From Micromonospora sp. HK10 (GTDB lineage Bacteria; Actinomycetota; Actinomycetes; Mycobacteriales; Micromonosporaceae), in assembly GCF_000982955.1 (NCBI RefSeq), contig NZ_KQ058701.1, positions 19,014 to 83,013 of the forward strand: 64,000 nt of DNA. The letters run 5' to 3'. Positions 16,271 to 23,979 of this stretch are shown here, in pieces (position 1 is the first letter of the stretch; each line of letters opens with the position of its first letter). The notes beneath the pieces were generated by a model. It had not been told where the DNA came from and searched no databases. It was given only the letters and a program-made list of their open reading frames with translations. The position numbers were made by a program, and so were the translations under genes.

Positions 16271-18157
16271 ATGAGAGTCGAGGAGGCGCTCCTCCGGATC
16301 CGCCGGCTGCGCCGCCCGGACGCGGCCCCCGACCCGGAGCTGGCAGCCGCGCTGGTCCACCTGGACGACGCGCCGGTGACCACCCTCGCCACGGCCGGGC
16401 GGCTGCTGGCCGACGTGCCGGCGGAGAAGCTGGCCACCCCGGACGTCCCGCTGCGTCCGCTGCGGGTCGCGGTCACCGGCACCTTCACCCCCGGCACCGT
16501 CGAGCCGCTGCTGCGGCTGGCGCTGCTGCGCATCGGGATCGCCCCGCAGCTGCACGTCTCCGGCTTCGACCAGCTCCTGCTCGACCTCAGCGATCCGCGT
16601 TCCGCGCTGGCCGGGTTCCGCCCCGACGTGACGCTCTGCCTGCTGCACGACGGGTGGTTCCTGCCCGCCGAGTGGGACCCGGGCGACCTGGCCGGCCTGC
16701 GGGACACCCTGGCCGACCGGGCCGACGTGCTGGCCGCGGCGGTCGCCGGCCACAGCGCCCGCAGTGACGGGGCGCTGCTGCTGCACACCGTGCCGCTGTC
16801 CCCGGTGGAGCACCGCAGCCTGGTCAGCTTCCGCGGCCGGGCCGAGTTGGGCCGGATCTGGCGGGAGCTGAACGGGCGGCTGCTGGAGCTGGGCGAGCGG
16901 GACGGGGCGTACACGCTGGACCTGGAGACGGTGCTGGTGGACCACGACGGGCCGGTCCGCGACGAGCGCCTCTACCGGTACGCCAGCATGGCCTGGACGC
17001 CCGGGGTGGAGCGCCGGTACGCCCACGAGGCGGCCACCTTCTGCCGCGCGGTGCTCGGCAGGGCGGCCAAGGTGCTCGCCCTGGACCTGGACAACACCCT
17101 CTGGGCCGGGGTGCTCGGCGACGACGGGCTGGCCGGCATCGCCCTCGGCACCGACTATCCGGGCAACTGCCACCGGGACGTGCAGCGCCGGGCGCTGGCG
17201 CTGCGCCGGCAGGGCGTGCTGCTCACCGTGTGCAGCAAGAACGACCCCGACGTGGTGGCCGAGGCGTTCGACCAGCATCCCGACCTGCTGCTGCGCGCCG
17301 ACGACTTCGTGGCGCAGGCGGTGAACTGGGGTCGCAAGGACGAGAACCTGCGCCAGCTCGCCGGCACGCTGAACCTGGGGCTGGAGAGCGTGGTCTTCGC
17401 CGACGACAGCCCGTTCGAGTGCGAGCTGGTCCGGCGGGAGCTGCCCACCGTACGGGTGGTGGAGCTGGCCGGCGACCCGGCCGGCTTCTCCCGCCGGCTG
17501 CTCGACGAGGGGCACTTCACCGTGCTGGCCACCGGCGCCACCGACCGGGAGCGCACGGCGCTGTACCGGGCCCGGGCCGGCCGGCAGCGCTTCGCCGCCG
17601 CCTTCGCCTCCGCCGAGGACTACCTGCACGAGTTGAAGTTGCGGGTGGTGGTGCGCCCGGTGGACGAGCTGAGCCTGCCCCGGCTGGCCCAGCTGGGGCT
17701 GCGGACCAACCAGTTCACCATGACCGACCGGGCACACACCGAGGCGCAGACCCGGCAGCGCGCCGTCGACCCGGGCCACCTGGTGCTCACCGTCGAGGTG
17801 GCCGACCGGTTCGGTGACGAGGGTCTGGTCGGCGGGGTGTGGCTGGACCGCGGCGACCCGGACCGCTGGGTGGTGGAGAACTTCGTGCTCAGCTGCCGGG
17901 TGTTCGCCCGCGGGATCGAGCAGGCGGTGCTGCACCGGGTCGCCGAGCTGGCCCGGGACGCGGGCGCCACCGGGTTGGAGGCGCTGTTCCGGCCGACCGC
18001 CCGCAACAAGCCCGGCGGCGCGGTCTGGCCGGCCGCCGGGTTCACCGTCGCCGCCGAGGCGGACGGCGCCACCCGGTACGCGCTGCCGCTGCACCCGCCG
18101 CCCCGGCTGCTGCCGGCGTGGATCGCCCTGGAGGAGAAGGGAGACGTTCGTGCCTGA
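16271..18157 (+). CDS. FkbH-type HAD-IIIC protein, glyceryl-ACP synthase
   Basis: This 628-residue enzyme has the full FkbH layout: N-terminal domain with VTGTFTPGTVEPLLRLALLR, HAD domain with DLDNTLWAG (Asp272, Asp274), VCSKN (Ser322), NWGRKDEN (Lys356) and FADDSPFE (Asp378-379), and a C-terminal GNAT-like domain with FGDEGLVGGVWL. FkbH proteins take 1,3-bisphosphoglycerate, dephosphorylate it and load D-glyceryl on a partner ACP, for methoxymalonyl units or tetronates. No dehydrogenases for methoxymalonyl formation are nearby, so glyceryl or tetronate use is favoured. ATG 16271 follows GGAGGAAGG. The next ACP gene overlaps its end by 8 nt. Confidence 0.93.
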   Translation: MRVEEALLRIRRLRRPDAAPDPELAAALVHLDDAPVTTLATAGRLLADVPAEKLATPDVPLRPLRVAVTGTFTPGTVEPLLRLALLRIGIAPQLHVSGFDQLLLDLSDPRSALAGFRPDVTLCLLHDGWFLPAEWDPGDLAGLRDTLADRADVLAAAVAGHSARSDGALLLHTVPLSPVEHRSLVSFRGRAELGRIWRELNGRLLELGERDGAYTLDLETVLVDHDGPVRDERLYRYASMAWTPGVERRYAHEAATFCRAVLGRAAKVLALDLDNTLWAGVLGDDGLAGIALGTDYPGNCHRDVQRRALALRRQGVLLTVCSKNDPDVVAEAFDQHPDLLLRADDFVAQAVNWGRKDENLRQLAGTLNLGLESVVFADDSPFECELVRRELPTVRVVELAGDPAGFSRRLLDEGHFTVLATGATDRERTALYRARAGRQRFAAAFASAEDYLHELKLRVVVRPVDELSLPRLAQLGLRTNQFTMTDRAHTEAQTRQRAVDPGHLVLTVEVADRFGDEGLVGGVWLDRGDPDRWVVENFVLSCRVFARGIEQAVLHRVAELARDAGATGLEALFRPTARNKPGGAVWPAAGFTVAAEADGATRYALPLHPPPRLLPAWIALEEKGDVRA

Positions 18158-18398
18158 GCTGTTCGCCACCGTCGCGGACCTCGTCGCGCAGGTCGCCGAC
18201 GTACCGGCCGGGCAGGTCACGCCCGAGGTGCGCTTCGACGCGCTGGCCAACTGGACCAGCCTGGAGGCGTTGCGGCTGCTCACCGTGCTCGAGGACGACC
18301 TCGACGTCCGGCTGGACCTGCGCGAGTACCTGGCGGTGACCGACGTGGCCGGGCTGGTCGCGCTCGTCGCCGCCGCACCCGACGGGGTGTCCCGGTGA
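18150..18398 (+). CDS. Acyl carrier protein
   Basis: This 82-residue protein has the carrier motif LANWTSLEALRLL with Ser37 as the likely phosphopantetheine site. It overlaps the glyceryl-ACP synthase gene by 8 nt and the E1-alpha gene by 4 nt, so it could receive glycerate from the former or an acyl group from the lipoyl E2 of the latter. Two ACPs of the same WTSL type in one operon suggest one for each acyl-loading branch. Confidence 0.85.
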   Translation: MPELFATVADLVAQVADVPAGQVTPEVRFDALANWTSLEALRLLTVLEDDLDVRLDLREYLAVTDVAGLVALVAAAPDGVSR

Positions 18399-19330
18399 CC
18401 GCCGCGGTGACCGCCGCCCCGCCGGCCCCGTCCCGCCTCGCCGACGACGACCTGGACCTGCTGCTGCTCATCCGGCACTTCGAGCTGGCGCTGCTGGACA
18501 TGTTCGGCCGGGGTGAGCTGCACGGCACCACGCACACCTGCCTCGGGCAGGAGTACGTCCCGGTGGCGCTGCGCCCGCTGCTCGCCGACGGCGACCACGT
18601 GTTCAGCAACCACCGCGGACACGGGCACTACCTGGCCCGGTTCGGCGACCCGCACGGCCTGCTCGCGGAGGTGATGGGCCGGCAGGGCGCGGTCTGCCGC
18701 GGGGTCGGCGGCAGCCAGCACATCCTGCGCGACCGCTACCTGTCCACCGGGGTGCAGGGCGAGAGCGTCCCGGTGGCCGCCGGGGTGGCGCTGCACCTCC
18801 GGCGGGCCGAGCCGGGGCACCTGGCGCTGGTCCACCTCGGCGACGGCACCTGGGGCGAGGGCGCGGTCTACGAGGGGTTGAACATGGCCGCGCTGTGGCG
18901 GCTGCCGCTGCTGCTGGTGGTGGAGCACAACGGCATCGCCCAGTCCACCCCGACCAGCGCCCAGCTCGCCGGCGACCTGGCCGGTCGGGCCCGCGCCTTC
19001 GGCGTGGCGCACACCCTGGTCACCTCGACCGACACCAACACGGTCCGGGCCGCGCTGGCCCCGGTGCTGCGCCGGGTCCGCGAGCGGGGCACGCCCGCGG
19101 TGGTGGAGCTGCGCACCCACCGGGTCGGGCCGCACAGCAAGGGCGACGACACCCGCCGCCCGGAGGAGATCGGGTACGCCCGCGCGCAGGACTGGTACGC
19201 CCGGTACGCGCGGGCGTACCCGGAGCAGTTCGCCGCGCACGACGAGCGGCAGCGGCGGCACGTCGCCGAGGTGGTCCGGGAGGTCGCCGGGCGGCCGGCG
19301 AGCCGGTGGGAGGAGGCCGGGCGTGGCTGA
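18395..19330 (+). CDS. 2-oxoacid dehydrogenase-type E1 component, alpha subunit (ThDP)
   Basis: This 311-residue protein has the thiamine-diphosphate fold markers of E1-alpha: SNHRGHGHYLA near residue 70 and HLGDGTWGEGAVYEGLNMAA (GDG at 149-151) ending in VVEHN. It is co-translated with E1-beta (8-nt overlap) and E2, but no E3 is present. In housekeeping complexes E1 decarboxylates pyruvate or branched 2-oxoacids onto lipoyl-E2. In natural-product loci (NapB/NapD of naphthyridinomycin) related proteins move a C2 ketol unit from a ketose phosphate to an ACP as glycolyl-ACP. Either acyl or glycolyl formation is possible here. Confidence 0.9.
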   Translation: MTAAVTAAPPAPSRLADDDLDLLLLIRHFELALLDMFGRGELHGTTHTCLGQEYVPVALRPLLADGDHVFSNHRGHGHYLARFGDPHGLLAEVMGRQGAVCRGVGGSQHILRDRYLSTGVQGESVPVAAGVALHLRRAEPGHLALVHLGDGTWGEGAVYEGLNMAALWRLPLLLVVEHNGIAQSTPTSAQLAGDLAGRARAFGVAHTLVTSTDTNTVRAALAPVLRRVRERGTPAVVELRTHRVGPHSKGDDTRRPEEIGYARAQDWYARYARAYPEQFAAHDERQRRHVAEVVREVAGRPASRWEEAGRG

Positions 19331-20336
19331 GCGGGTGGTGGAGAACCTCAACCAGGCGCTGCACGCGCTGCTGGCCGACGACCCCGGGCTGTACCTGCTC
19401 GGTGAGGACCTGGTCGACCCGTACGGCGGGGCGTTCAAGGTGACCCGGGGGCTGTCCACCCGCTGGCCGGAGCGGGTGCTGTCCACCCCGCTGAGCGAGG
19501 GCGGCATCGTCGGGGTGGCCGGCGGGCTGGCGCTGGCCGGGCAGCGCGCCATCGTCGAGATCATGTTCAGCGACTTCGTGGCGCTGGCCTTCGACCAGAT
19601 CCTCAACTTCGCCAGCAAGTCCACCGCCATGTACGGGCGTGCGGTGCCGATGCGGCTGGTGGTGCGCTGCCCCACCGGCGGCAACCGCGGCTACGGGCCG
19701 ACGCACAGCCAGAGCCTGCAGAAACACTTCGTCGGCATCCCGGGGCTCACCCTGTGCGAGATGTCGCCGTTCCACGACAACCGGGCGGTGCTCGCCGGGC
19801 TGCTCGGCTCGGGGCGGCCGGGGCTGTTCTTCGAGGACAAGGTCCTCTACACCAACCGGATGTACGCCGACGGCGTGGTCGACGAGCTGTTCCGCTACGA
19901 CCTGGTCGGCGCGGACGGCGACGTGGCCCGGGTCTGGGTGGACGACCCCGAGCAGTGCGACTGCGTCCTGGTGGTGCCCGGCGGGCTGGCCGTCCGGGCC
20001 GTCGCGGTGGCCCGGGAGCTACTGCTGCGCGACGACATCGTCTGCCAGGTGCTGGTGCCGTCCCGGCTCTGGCCGCTGGACGTCGACGGGCTGCTGCCGG
20101 CGGTCGCCCGGGCCGGCCGGATGGTGGTGGCCGAGGAGAGCACGGCCGGCGGCACCTGGGGCGCCGAGCTGGCCCAGGCGGTGCACACCCGGCGGTGGAA
20201 GGCGCTGCGGGCGCCGGTGCGGCTGGTGCACTCCGCCGACCAGGTCATCCCGACCGCCGCGCACCTGGAACGCACCGTGCTGGTGCAGGACGCGGACATC
20301 CACCGGGCCGTGAAGGAGGTGGTCACCGGTGCGTGA
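19323..20336 (+). CDS. 2-oxoacid dehydrogenase-type E1 component, beta subunit
   Basis: This 337-residue protein has the transketolase pyrimidine-binding features of E1-beta: LLGEDLVDPYGGAFKVTRGL, STPLSEGGIVGVAGGLALAG, IMFSDFVALAFDQILN and RCPTGGNRGYGPTHSQSLQK, followed by the C-terminal transketolase domain. The THSQSLQ segment carries the His expected at the active site of PDH-beta. GTG at 19323 overlaps the alpha gene and its end overlaps the E2 gene by 8 nt, so a 1:1:1 complex is expected. Confidence 0.9.
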   Translation: MAERVVENLNQALHALLADDPGLYLLGEDLVDPYGGAFKVTRGLSTRWPERVLSTPLSEGGIVGVAGGLALAGQRAIVEIMFSDFVALAFDQILNFASKSTAMYGRAVPMRLVVRCPTGGNRGYGPTHSQSLQKHFVGIPGLTLCEMSPFHDNRAVLAGLLGSGRPGLFFEDKVLYTNRMYADGVVDELFRYDLVGADGDVARVWVDDPEQCDCVLVVPGGLAVRAVAVARELLLRDDIVCQVLVPSRLWPLDVDGLLPAVARAGRMVVAEESTAGGTWGAELAQAVHTRRWKALRAPVRLVHSADQVIPTAAHLERTVLVQDADIHRAVKEVVTGA

Positions 20337-21540
20337 CCTGATCGTGCCGAAACTCAACAACAACGACACGTCGTACGTGCTGACCGACTGGCTGGTCGAC
20401 GACGGCGGAAAGGTCGCCGCCGGTGACCCGGTCGCCGAGGTGGAGACCTCCAAGGCCGCCGAGGAACTGGCCTGCGAGCACGGCGGGGTGCTGCACCGGC
20501 TGGTCGCGGTCCAGCAGGAGTGCGCCCCCGGGCAGGTCATCGGGCACGTCTTCGACGACGAGGAGGCCCGGCAGCGCTGGCTGGCCCGGGCCACCCCCGC
20601 CGCGCCGGCCACCCCCGCCGCGCCGGCCGCCGCCGACGGCGACGGTGGGTCCGGGCCGGTGCTCACCGACTCGGCCCGGGATCTCGCGGCCGCGCACGGC
20701 GTCACCGACGCGGAGCTGCGGGCGCTGGGCCGGTCCGTGCTGCGCCGCACCGACGTGGAACGGCTGCTGGCCGACCGGGCGACCACCCCGGAGCCGGCCG
20801 TGGTGGTGGCCGCGGCGGCACTCGCCGCCGGCGACGCGCCGCGGCCGGACGACCCCCGGCCGGTGCACCCGCTGCCCCGCTCGCAGCGGGCGGTCGCCGC
20901 GGTGGTCACCGAGTCCCACCGCGAGGTGCCGGCCGCGCTCGCCGTAATCAAGGTGCGGGTGGACGCGGCCCTGGCGGTGGCCCGCCGGCTCACCCGCGCC
21001 ACCCGCACCCTCGTGGGGCTGCCGGAGCTGCTGGTCAAGGCGGTCGGCGGGCTGCGCGAGGAGCATCCGTTGCTGTTCGCCTCCCCCGCCGACGGCAACA
21101 CGGTACGGCTGGCCGAGGCGGCCCACGTCGGGGTCACCATCGACGTCGGCACCGGGCTGTTCATCCCGGTGATCCGCGACGTCGAGGAGCTGACCTGCGC
21201 GGAGGTCGCCGAGACGCTGATGGACCTCCGCACCCGGGCCGGCGCGGAGGGCTTCCGGGCCGGCGAGCTGACCGGCGGGACGATCGTGGTGTCGCTGCAC
21301 ACCGACCCGGACGTGGTGCTCGCCGGGCCGATCGTCTTTCCCGGGCAGACCTGCGTGGTGGCGCTCGGCGGCACCCAGGACGAGCTGGCCTTCGACGCCG
21401 CCGGTCAGGTGGTCGCCCGCCGGTACGTCAACGTCAGCGCGGCCTACGACCACCGGGTGGTCAACGGCCGGGAGGCGGTCGCCTTCCTCCAGGCGGTGAA
21501 GGCGGCGCTGGAGGCACCGGACCGGCTCGCCGGGGAGTGA
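20329..21540 (+). CDS. Lipoyl E2 acyltransferase of 2-oxoacid dehydrogenase type
   Basis: This 403-residue protein has an N-terminal lipoyl domain with VETSKAAEEL (Lys42 lipoylated), an Ala/Pro linker, a peripheral-subunit-binding domain near 110-145 and a C-terminal acyltransferase domain. The usual motif DHRxxDG reads DHRVVNG here (His375, Asn379 in place of Asp). It has a longer architecture than the truncated E2-like acetyltransferases of spirotetronate loci, because the lipoyl domain is present. Probable role: carry the acyl or glycolyl group from E1 and pass it to the nearby ACP. The stop at 21540 faces the convergent DUF2975 operon. Confidence 0.9.
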   Translation: MRDLIVPKLNNNDTSYVLTDWLVDDGGKVAAGDPVAEVETSKAAEELACEHGGVLHRLVAVQQECAPGQVIGHVFDDEEARQRWLARATPAAPATPAAPAAADGDGGSGPVLTDSARDLAAAHGVTDAELRALGRSVLRRTDVERLLADRATTPEPAVVVAAAALAAGDAPRPDDPRPVHPLPRSQRAVAAVVTESHREVPAALAVIKVRVDAALAVARRLTRATRTLVGLPELLVKAVGGLREEHPLLFASPADGNTVRLAEAAHVGVTIDVGTGLFIPVIRDVEELTCAEVAETLMDLRTRAGAEGFRAGELTGGTIVVSLHTDPDVVLAGPIVFPGQTCVVALGGTQDELAFDAAGQVVARRYVNVSAAYDHRVVNGREAVAFLQAVKAALEAPDRLAGE

Positions 21541-21547
21541 ACCGGGG

Positions 21548-21721
21548 TCACCGCTGCCGGCGTCCGCGGCGGACGATGCGGACGCCGGCGGCGACCACCC
21601 CGATGATGAGTACGGCGCTGAGCAACTGGAGGCCCGGCGAGTCGTCGGCCTCCCCGTAGACGAAGCCGGCGGCGCCGAGCGCCACGGCGAGCAGACCGAC
21701 GGCGGCGAGGACGTACGTCAT
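21548..21721 (-). CDS. Small two-helix membrane protein
   Basis: This 57-residue protein begins MTYVLAAVGLLAVALG and has a second hydrophobic segment LLSAVLIIGVVAAGV before a basic tail. ATG at 21721 overlaps the stop of the HTH gene by 4 nt, so it is the third cistron of a DUF2975-HTH unit. Function unknown. Confidence 0.65.
   Translation of the reverse strand: MTYVLAAVGLLAVALGAAGFVYGEADDSPGLQLLSAVLIIGVVAAGVRIVRRGRRQR
21556..21589. terminator. Inverted repeat between convergent operons
   Basis: A perfect 11-bp stem (21556-21566 with 21579-21589) with a 12-nt loop lies at the 3' end of the small membrane-protein gene, just past the stop of the E2 gene. No T-run follows, as is common in high-GC actinomycetes. 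It may end transcription in both directions. Confidence 0.4.
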
Positions 21722-21951
21722 GGGGTCTCCTTCTCCGGGTGGTGCCCGTCGTCGACCCACTCGAGCAGGTCCCCGGGCTGGCAGTCGAGCACCCGGCAGA
21801 TGGCCTCCAGGGTGCTGAACCGGACGGCCTTGGCCCGACCGTTCTTGAGCACCGCGACGTTGGCGGGGGTGAGCCCGACCCGCTCGGCGAACTCGCCGAC
21901 ACTCATCTTGCGTTTGGCCAGCTCGACGTCGATGCGGACGACGATGGGCAT
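21718..21951 (-). CDS. YozG-type Cro/C1 helix-turn-helix regulator
   Basis: This 77-residue protein is almost entirely an HTH domain: MSVGEFAERVGLTPANVAVL then AVRFSTLEAICRVLDCQPGDLLEW, the conserved pattern of short YozG/HTH_26 regulators that pair with DUF2975 membrane proteins. ATG overlaps the DUF2975 stop by 1 nt (TGATG). It probably autoregulates the unit. Confidence 0.88.
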   Translation of the reverse strand: MPIVVRIDVELAKRKMSVGEFAERVGLTPANVAVLKNGRAKAVRFSTLEAICRVLDCQPGDLLEWVDDGHHPEKETP

Positions 21952-22430
21952 CAGATCACCGCCTCCATGTCGGTGCGCAGCGTGGTGGCCTGGCGCAGCA
22001 GCGCCCGCATCACCACCATCAGCAGGCCCAGCACGGCGACCCCGACGACCAGCAGGAACAGCAGCAGTGGCAGTCCCGGGTCGTGGGCATGGAACCCGAC
22101 GTAGAGGAAGACGCCCACCAGCACCACCCACGCGGCGGCGACGGCCCAGACGATCGCGTCGACCCAGACCAGGGCGGCGTCGCTGAAGATGCGGTCGTTC
22201 TTGACCATGGTGAGCAGTCGCCAGGTGGCCACGATCACCACCTGCACGCAGAGCACCCAGAACACCGACACGGCGGTCGCCGGCCAGCGCAGGTAAGCCA
22301 TGTCCGGGTCCTCCTTCGCCATGTGCGCGAACTGCCCGGGCAGCGAGAGGGTCTGGAACACGACCAGCACCCCGAAGAGCAGGACGAGGAAGATTCTGAG
22401 CGGGGCTACCGCTCGACGCTCGATAAACAC
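21951..22430 (-). CDS. DUF2975-family membrane protein
   Basis: This 159-residue protein has four hydrophobic helices (about 10-28, 52-72, 92-112, 120-142) and the conserved KNDRIFSDAALVWVDAIVWA stretch of DUF2975. These proteins are found with YozG-type HTH regulators, as here, and are of unknown function. It heads a three-gene unit. Confidence 0.85.
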   Translation of the reverse strand: MFIERRAVAPLRIFLVLLFGVLVVFQTLSLPGQFAHMAKEDPDMAYLRWPATAVSVFWVLCVQVVIVATWRLLTMVKNDRIFSDAALVWVDAIVWAVAAAWVVLVGVFLYVGFHAHDPGLPLLLFLLVVGVAVLGLLMVVMRALLRQATTLRTDMEAVI

Positions 22431-22535
22431 ATACCGACTATCGCGAGCTTCCTATCGATTGTCAATCGGTACGGCGGAAGCCAGACGGCCCAGCGACGGC
22501 CCGGAGCCCTCATCGCCGGCATGCCACCGGGCATG

Positions 22536-23039
22536 TCACTCCCACAGGTCGGCATCCTCGTTGCCGGACGGGTCGGTCTCCTCCAGAGATTCATGGAGCC
22601 CTCCGATCTCGCGGCCCGTCGGGTTGCACTCCGCGTCCGTCTCGATCAGGTGCCAGCCGGGGTCGCTCTCGCGCGCGTTCGGGTCCCCGCCCTCGTCAAG
22701 AACGCCAACTGCGGCGACGATCGCCTCGTACGCTCCAGCTCGTGCGACCAGCAGCACATCGTGGGGATCCGCGCCTGCGTCAATCAGCCGCTGGGCGGCC
22801 GCAATGTCGCTCAGGGCGCTGGCATCCATCCAGGGAGATATCGCCTCCCGCCACAGAGCGCGCAGAACCATGAACCGAGCCAGCTGCGGAATGTTCTCGC
22901 TGATCTCCGACCTAGCCCATTCCTCCGGGTCTTGGGCTCCAAGCTGCTTGAACCTCGTTGCGAGTGATACAGCAGAATCCCGGACATCGGGCGGCAGAGT
23001 TGCCAGCCACTCGCCCCAGGTAGGCCAGGAAATCACCAC
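22536..23039 (-). CDS. Hypothetical acidic protein, ankyrin-like
   Basis: This 167-residue protein has LRALWREAISPWMDASAL near 60 and an ankyrin-like helix pair AAAQRLIDAGADPHDVLLVA with a following GVLDEGGDPNARE. It ends in an acidic tail. Its coding pattern is less GC-rich than the biosynthetic genes. GTG at 23039 lacks a clear ribosome binding site. Function not recognised; proteins of this size with one ankyrin-like unit include immunity proteins, which is only a suggestion. Confidence 0.6.
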   Translation of the reverse strand: MVISWPTWGEWLATLPPDVRDSAVSLATRFKQLGAQDPEEWARSEISENIPQLARFMVLRALWREAISPWMDASALSDIAAAQRLIDAGADPHDVLLVARAGAYEAIVAAVGVLDEGGDPNARESDPGWHLIETDAECNPTGREIGGLHESLEETDPSGNEDADLWE

Positions 23040-23135
23040 GTGATCATGCCGTGGCCTCGTCGGCTAGCCAGCCCCAGCGCTCGGTGTGGCGCCTCTAGTT
23101 GCCAAGGGGAGATGACGTGCCGGAAACCGACCGCG

Positions 23136-23260
23136 TCGGTGTGAACTCTCGGCGAGCAGGTCGGAACGGGGTTGATGCGAGGTCAAACGGCCTGCTGCCG
23201 GCCTTCTCGGCCTGGTTGGGCTGGCACGGTTGCCGCGCTTCGCTGCTGTGCTGCTGGCAT
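23136..23260. repeat. 125-bp direct repeat, copy 1
   Basis: This segment matches 28724-28848 over 125 bp without length difference and with roughly 80% identity by eye. Both copies lie at the 3' end of a paralogous XRE plus small-Cys-protein locus in the same orientation. In copy 2 the repeat contains the C-terminal codons of the Cys-rich gene; in copy 1 the homologous frame follows the stop of a separate small gene. Confidence 0.8.
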
Positions 23261-23433
23261 CACACCAGGCGCTGGATGCGGACCTTCGGGTGCTCGTTCC
23301 TGAGGTGGCCCTGCTTGTGCTGGCGGACCTGTTCGTCCCAGACCTCCTGGTCGTAGTCCGGGTCCGGTGGGATCCACTTGTGGGAGCCGTCGCCGTAGTG
23401 AAACTTCTCGTCACCTGGCCGGAGGATGCTCAC
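23260..23433 (-). CDS. Small hypothetical protein (57 aa)
   Basis: GTG at 23433 overlaps the stop of the Cys-rich gene by 4 nt. The protein starts VSILRPGDEKFHYGDGSHKW and is rich in charged and aromatic residues, with coding-like composition. It has no counterpart in the paralogous locus at 28.8-30.8 kb. Function unknown. Confidence 0.55.
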   Translation of the reverse strand: MSILRPGDEKFHYGDGSHKWIPPDPDYDQEVWDEQVRQHKQGHLRNEHPKVRIQRLV

Positions 23434-23648
23434 CGGGTCCAGCCGAGGAAGCGCCGATGCAGCGTGCCGGCGGGCGCCCAGGTCAGGTCGGCGGTAGCGC
23501 GGACAAGCTGCGCCCCCATGTAGAGGGAGAGAGACACCGGGGCGTCCTCGAACTCTGCTCGCAGTTCCCGGCGTCGGGTCACGCACGGCCACGGTGCGCC
23601 ACAGCCACCGCAACTCCAGATCGGCAGCACCGGCCCGTGGGCGGTCAC
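23430..23648 (-). CDS. Small Cys-rich protein (72 aa), paralogue of the 28771-29079 gene
   Basis: The protein contains IWSCGGCGAPWPC, a compact CxxC-x5-C cluster that could bind zinc, then AEFEDAPVSLSLYMGAQLV and a C-terminal PAGTLHRRFLGWTR. It is clearly homologous to the protein at 28771-29079 through its whole length. GTG at 23648 overlaps the upstream 71-residue frame by 4 nt. It lies downstream of an XRE-TPR regulator, as does its paralogue. Confidence 0.75.
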   Translation of the reverse strand: MTAHGPVLPIWSCGGCGAPWPCVTRRRELRAEFEDAPVSLSLYMGAQLVRATADLTWAPAGTLHRRFLGWTR

Positions 23649-23860
23649 TCGTCACGTCCCACGAGCGGATCGCGGTCGAGGTCGAGCGGCTCACCGTCCG
23701 CCGTCGGGTGGTGCTCCGTGCCTCGCGCCTCATCCAGGAGCCGCTGCCGCGCCGCTTCCCGCTCCGCGGCTTGGACGCGCTGCCCGACGCCTGGCAGAGG
23801 CCGCGTCGACGGGAGGCACCGGCCGGTGATCCATCCCAGAAGTCCGACAGTCACCGTCAC
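23645..23860 (-). CDS. Small hypothetical protein (71 aa)
   Basis: The frame starts with a short hydrophobic stretch (TVTVGLLGWITGRC), then is strongly charged (REAARQRLLDEARGTEHH, LDLDRDPLVGRDE). Its stop overlaps the next GTG (GTGA), which argues for translation. Upstream by 119 nt is the end of the XRE-TPR gene. It has no recognised family. Confidence 0.5.
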   Translation of the reverse strand: MTVTVGLLGWITGRCLPSTRPLPGVGQRVQAAEREAARQRLLDEARGTEHHPTADGEPLDLDRDPLVGRDE

Positions 23861-23979
23861 GTCCGGCTCCTCCCTGTGGGGGAGCGCAGGTCACCGGCCG
23901 ATGTGCCGTGTCCGCGCTCCGATGCAGTGAGGACCAGAGTCGCGCCACAAACGTCGTCGATCCAGACGGTGACCGTCCG

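Noticed and set aside
13279..18398. Methoxymalonyl-ACP pathway
   Set aside because: FkbH and ACPs are present, but the two dehydrogenases and O-methyltransferase of that pathway are not next to them, and the AT at 31913 carries a malonyl-type motif.
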